From positions 22,429,767-22,493,766 of the forward strand of contig CM060072.1 of assembly GCA_030533445.1 (NCBI GenBank): a stretch of DNA of 64,000 nt, written 5' to 3'. This DNA is from Cyprinodon diabolis (lineage: Eukaryota > Chordata > Actinopteri > Cyprinodontiformes > Cyprinodontidae). The notes under the pieces are model-generated. The model searched no databases and was not told where the DNA came from. It saw nothing but the letters and a program-made list of their open reading frames with translations. Shown piece after piece: positions 53,035 to 64,000 of the stretch; positions within the stretch are counted from its first letter, which is position 1; each line of letters opens with the position of its first letter. Made by a program: the position numbers and the translations under genes.

Positions 53035-54432
53035 ATGGAGGACCAATTCTGCCATATTTAAAAATAAATACAGAAATAAATAAATGCTCAATAAATACAT
53101 AAGCATACAATTAATTGCCAACAAAAATACAATAAACAAATAAATGTAAGTAGAAATTAAATTATACAGTGAGACATAAATGTATATAACTTTTAATTAG
53201 CTTCTTTATTTATTTGCCTTTGTAATATTTACCTTATTTATTTTTTGTCCTTTATAATCTTCAACTTTATTTTTTAATTACTTATATTTTTAAGTATTTA
53301 TTTATGTGCATGTTATAATATTTTTGTCTGTTTTATTCTTCCTTTGTATTTTTTTACCTTGGTTATTTCTTCGCCACTGTTTGTTTCTGTCTGCCCTTTT
53401 TACATTTCTGCCTGTCGTATTTACATTTCTGCCTGTCGTATTTACATTTCTCTATGCATTTCTGTCTCATTATGCAAATGAGGAGGGGGCGTGTCCTAGA
53501 GAGTCAACTTCTGCTCATTGGTTGGCGGTCCATCTTCTTAACCCCTTGCTCACACTGGCTCCGGTGCGGTTACCGAGCCGACGGAGACCGCAACTCCCGC
53601 ACACCCCCTCTCACACCGCCCTTTTGACTACGGTGCGGTGCAGCTCTGCGGCTCCGGCAACAGGTCCGGAGATTTAACAGAAGTTCACTTGAGTTCACAT
53701 AACTTCACGCGATAACACAATAAGGATATTTGCGAGAGCTTGTTGCGGAGGGCTCCGGCACGCCGCAAGGATAGCTTTCTTGCTGAATTTTCCGCAGCGC
53801 CGGAGTGTTGCCGGAGCCGCAGAGCCGCACCGCACCGTAGTCAAAAGGGCGGTGTGAGAGCGGGTGTGCGGGAGTTGCGGTCTCTGTCGGCTCGGTAACC
53901 GCACCGGAGCCAGTGTGAGCAAGGGGTTAAGAAGATGGACCGCCAACCAATGAGCAGAAGTTGACTCTCTAGGACACGCCCCCTCCTCATTTGCATAATG
54001 AGACAGAAATGCATACAGAAATGTAAATACGACAGGCAGAAATGTAAATACGACAGGCAGAAATGTAAAAAGGGCAGACAGAAATAAACAGCGGTGAAGA
54101 AATAACCAAGGTAAAAAAAATACAAAGGAAGAATAAAACAGACAAAATATTATAACATGCACATAAATAAATACTTAAAAATATAAGTAATTAAAAAATA
54201 AAGTTGAAGATTATAAAGGACAAAAAATATATAAGGTAAATATTACAAAGGCAAATAAATAAAGAAGCTAATTAAAAGTTATATACATTTATATCTCACT
54301 GTATAGATAATTTCTTCTTACATTTATTTGTTTATTGTATTTTTGTTGGCAATTAATTGTATGCTTATATATTTATTGAGCATTTATTTATTTCTGTTTT
54401 TATTTTTAAATATGGCAGAGTTGGTCCTCCAT
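53035..54432. mobile_element. fold-back palindromic element, arms over 600 bp
   Basis: The left arm (about 53035-53680) is repeated in reverse complement as the right arm (about 53790-54432). Outer ends are ATGGAGGACCAATTCTGCC and the complement ATGGAGGACCAACTCTGCC. The two arms yield near-identical open frames read outward-in on opposite strands (53306-53677 plus, 54162-53695 minus), which is a consequence of the palindrome, not two genes. The centre (about 53680-53790) is unique. A GC-rich part near the centre contrasts with AT-rich outer arms. Flanks TTTGTGAT and ATTGTGAC agree at 6 of 8 bases, suggesting an old 8-bp duplication. Confidence 0.85.
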
Positions 54433-55417
54433 ATTGTGACTATTGCTCTCCTTCTGTATTTATGTCATGAAAGGTTTGCAGCTGTGTTGAACTCTTTCTG
54501 ATTATGAACGTTTTCAAATGCTCTAATATTGTTTTACAATCTTACTCTCGTATGAGCTTAAGACTGCAGACTACATTAAACTTAAACCTATTTTTACTCA
54601 ATTGTGCTGGATTGTATGAGTTCTCTGTATTCCACTGCCCTATTATCACTTATTTGTGTTGATCTATCACATAAAATCCATATACATTAAAGTTAATTTT
54701 TGTAGCAAAATTTAGAGCAGTAAGACATTTTTTGCAAGGCAGTGTAACTACTAAATAAAATGTTAATTCACCGTTGAGACTGAGGTGATACAACATTGTT
54801 TCTCCAAATATGTACTTGAAAATAGCAGAATATCTTACCTCCAATTTAATTTTGAAAAAAAAAACAAACAAAATAAACAAATATAAAACTTTTATACAGA
54901 TATCAAAAGTAGGATGGTTCTTTTCAGATGTTTAATTCTTGTTTGTACGTCCCTAACTTAAATATGTCTGATAAATTATTAGCTGCTCTACTAGAGCTGT
55001 TAATCTAGTTTATATGCTAAAGTATTAATTTTGTTATACAATGTGCAGGTATGTGCATTTATGCATGGGTTTGTGCCTTTGGAACTTTAAACCATTCAGC
55101 CATGCAAAGGTCTTGCATAATAAATGAGAAAACCATCCCTGTGTTATCCTAACCCTGAAGGAAAAGAAAGGGGAAAAGACGAGCAGAGAAAATGAAAAAC
55201 ACCACTGGATAATGCAAAATCAGGTTTTCGCTGTAGCCTTGTGCCTTAATCTGCAATCATCAAGGTGCTTTTGGATTCAAGTGACAAAGAAACTGAACTT
55301 GACTGGAAAAAAGACACTAGAAAAGGGATTCGTTGGTCTCCAAAAGCTTCAACTTTCAAGGAGTTTACCCATTTATTGGGGTAAATATGTTGCTGAACCT
55401 AAGATCATCATGATATC
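54433..55417. other. upstream region of the multi-Ig gene
   Basis: No exon supported. The sequence just before 55418 may contain the 5' UTR and promoter of the multi-Ig gene, but no TATA box or start can be placed. Confidence 0.4.
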
Positions 55418-63096
<7,679 letters not shown>

Positions 63097-63254
63097 GTCA
63101 GTGGTGATGATCACAAAAAGCCTGTGATTACGAAATCAGACAAGAGTTGCTGATGTTTTAATCTCCATCATTTCTTACAATAAACATGAATAACAGAAAA
63201 TTATTTCTGATAGCAAATGTTTTCATTGTGCTGTGGAAAGATATTAACTGCTAC

Positions 63255-63635
63255 AGGTAGAGACTGACTGATAGAGGTTTATTAAGGCCTATACCGATCA
63301 TTTTTAAATCAGTTTAACTGATCCCTCATATGTGATGCTGATTATTTTAGGCCAATTCCTCCAGCTGATATTGCTTTTTCCCCCTCTATTAATGTGATAG
63401 AAATGACACAATGACAAAAAATATTAAACAAAAAGAAAATTCATAAAAAAATCAAACAAACTATTAAGGTACGATAGCAACTGAAGCAATGCATGTGCTT
63501 CATTTGATCTCAAGAAAGGTTATTGAATGCACTGATGAATGGGCGAAAACATGCAGGTTTTGGTCGATATGCAAAACTGTTAACATTGGTCAAAATATGG
63601 GCTAACCGATGCATCAGCCTATAGTTATATGTATA
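63255..63635. mobile_element. probable MITE relic
   Basis: Left part GTAGAGACTGACTGATAGAG and, at the right, GGGCTAACCGATGCATCAGC, whose complement reads GCTGATGCATCGGTTAGCCC. This is a degraded version of a fish element family with GACTGACCGAT-like ends. Similar text occurs near 45650-45720. No transposase. Confidence 0.4.
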
Positions 63636-64000
63636 ACGCACAGCAATGCCAATGTGTTCATCTGTACTACCAGAAATAATATAGTTCCTTGGAAGAGATT
63701 TTACTACTCTTATGTGTTATTGTTGAAAGCCCAATTATCAGCAGAAATGAACAAGAAAGAGCAAAAGTTTGTGAGAGATAAAAAATGGATGCATATCTCA
63801 CAGATTACCATAAAACATAAAAAGATAACCTAATCTTGCTTTATTGATCAAAAAGATTAGTTGTCTTGGACTAAATATATAAAAAATATATATAAAGTAC
63901 ATATAAACCTGTCCTATGATAAGCATAAAAATTAACTCTTTTATGTGAAATAGCTTTATAAGAAAAATATACAAAGCAAGCTTCTGCATTTTGTTTTAAT
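63636..64000. other. window end, intron of the multi-Ig gene
   Basis: AT-rich sequence with no exon after the D' donor at 63097. The gene has no transmembrane exon inside the window, so it continues to the right. Confidence 0.5.

Noticed and set aside
53306..54162. Two similar open frames on opposite strands (123 and 155 codons)
   Set aside because: They are mirror translations of the two arms of one palindromic element, with low-complexity hydrophobic sequence and no family match.

Overview
The window is vertebrate nuclear DNA, almost certainly from a teleost fish. Genes are split into many short exons with GT-AG introns, about half of the sequence is introns and intergenic DNA full of fish-type repeats (Tc1/mariner, Harbinger, hAT MITEs, RLE-type and other LINEs, tRNA-derived SINEs, TA and CTAT microsatellites), and the encoded proteins are vertebrate families. 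The species cannot be fixed from the sequence alone.

Four protein-coding genes are supported by exon-by-exon reading with matching intron phases. (1) bud13, minus strand, 10 coding exons (1806-7243), 521 aa, a spliceosome/RES-complex factor. (2) thy1, minus strand, 3 coding exons (10801-12452), 153 aa, a GPI-anchored single-Ig surface protein; a non-coding 5' exon lies near 12.8-13.0 kb. (3) A nectin-1-like cell adhesion receptor, plus strand, 10 coding exons (20079-48963), 501 aa, with a 17-kb first intron that carries most of the transposon load. (4) A large multi-Ig surface protein of the VSIG10-like-2 type, plus strand, 10 exons visible (55418-63096) and running off the right edge; its Ig exons form a four-exon block (A-B-C-D) that is present twice in tandem.

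Region by region: 1-1.8 kb is bud13 3' flank with a MITE; 7.3-10.7 kb is a decayed LINE plus a small MITE; 13-19.6 kb is intergenic with a Tc1 relic and a Harbinger-derived element; 20.1-37.1 kb (nectin intron 1) holds SINEs, a (TA)n-flanked RLE LINE with two Harbinger-derived insertions, a hAT MITE with a perfect target duplication, and a Tc1 interrupted by a SINE; 37.2-41.6 kb (intron inside the nectin V domain) holds a second Tc1-like element; 42.2-44.8 kb holds a LINE relic; 49.6-55.4 kb is intergenic with a 1.4-kb fold-back palindrome.

THY1, NECTIN1, BUD13 and, as I recall, VSIG10L2 all map to human 11q23-q24, so the window looks like a compacted piece of that conserved neighbourhood. 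Three of the four genes encode immunoglobulin-superfamily surface proteins. The sequence shows no operon-like or shared regulatory organisation; they are neighbours by synteny. No CRISPR array, rRNA or bona fide tRNA gene was seen.
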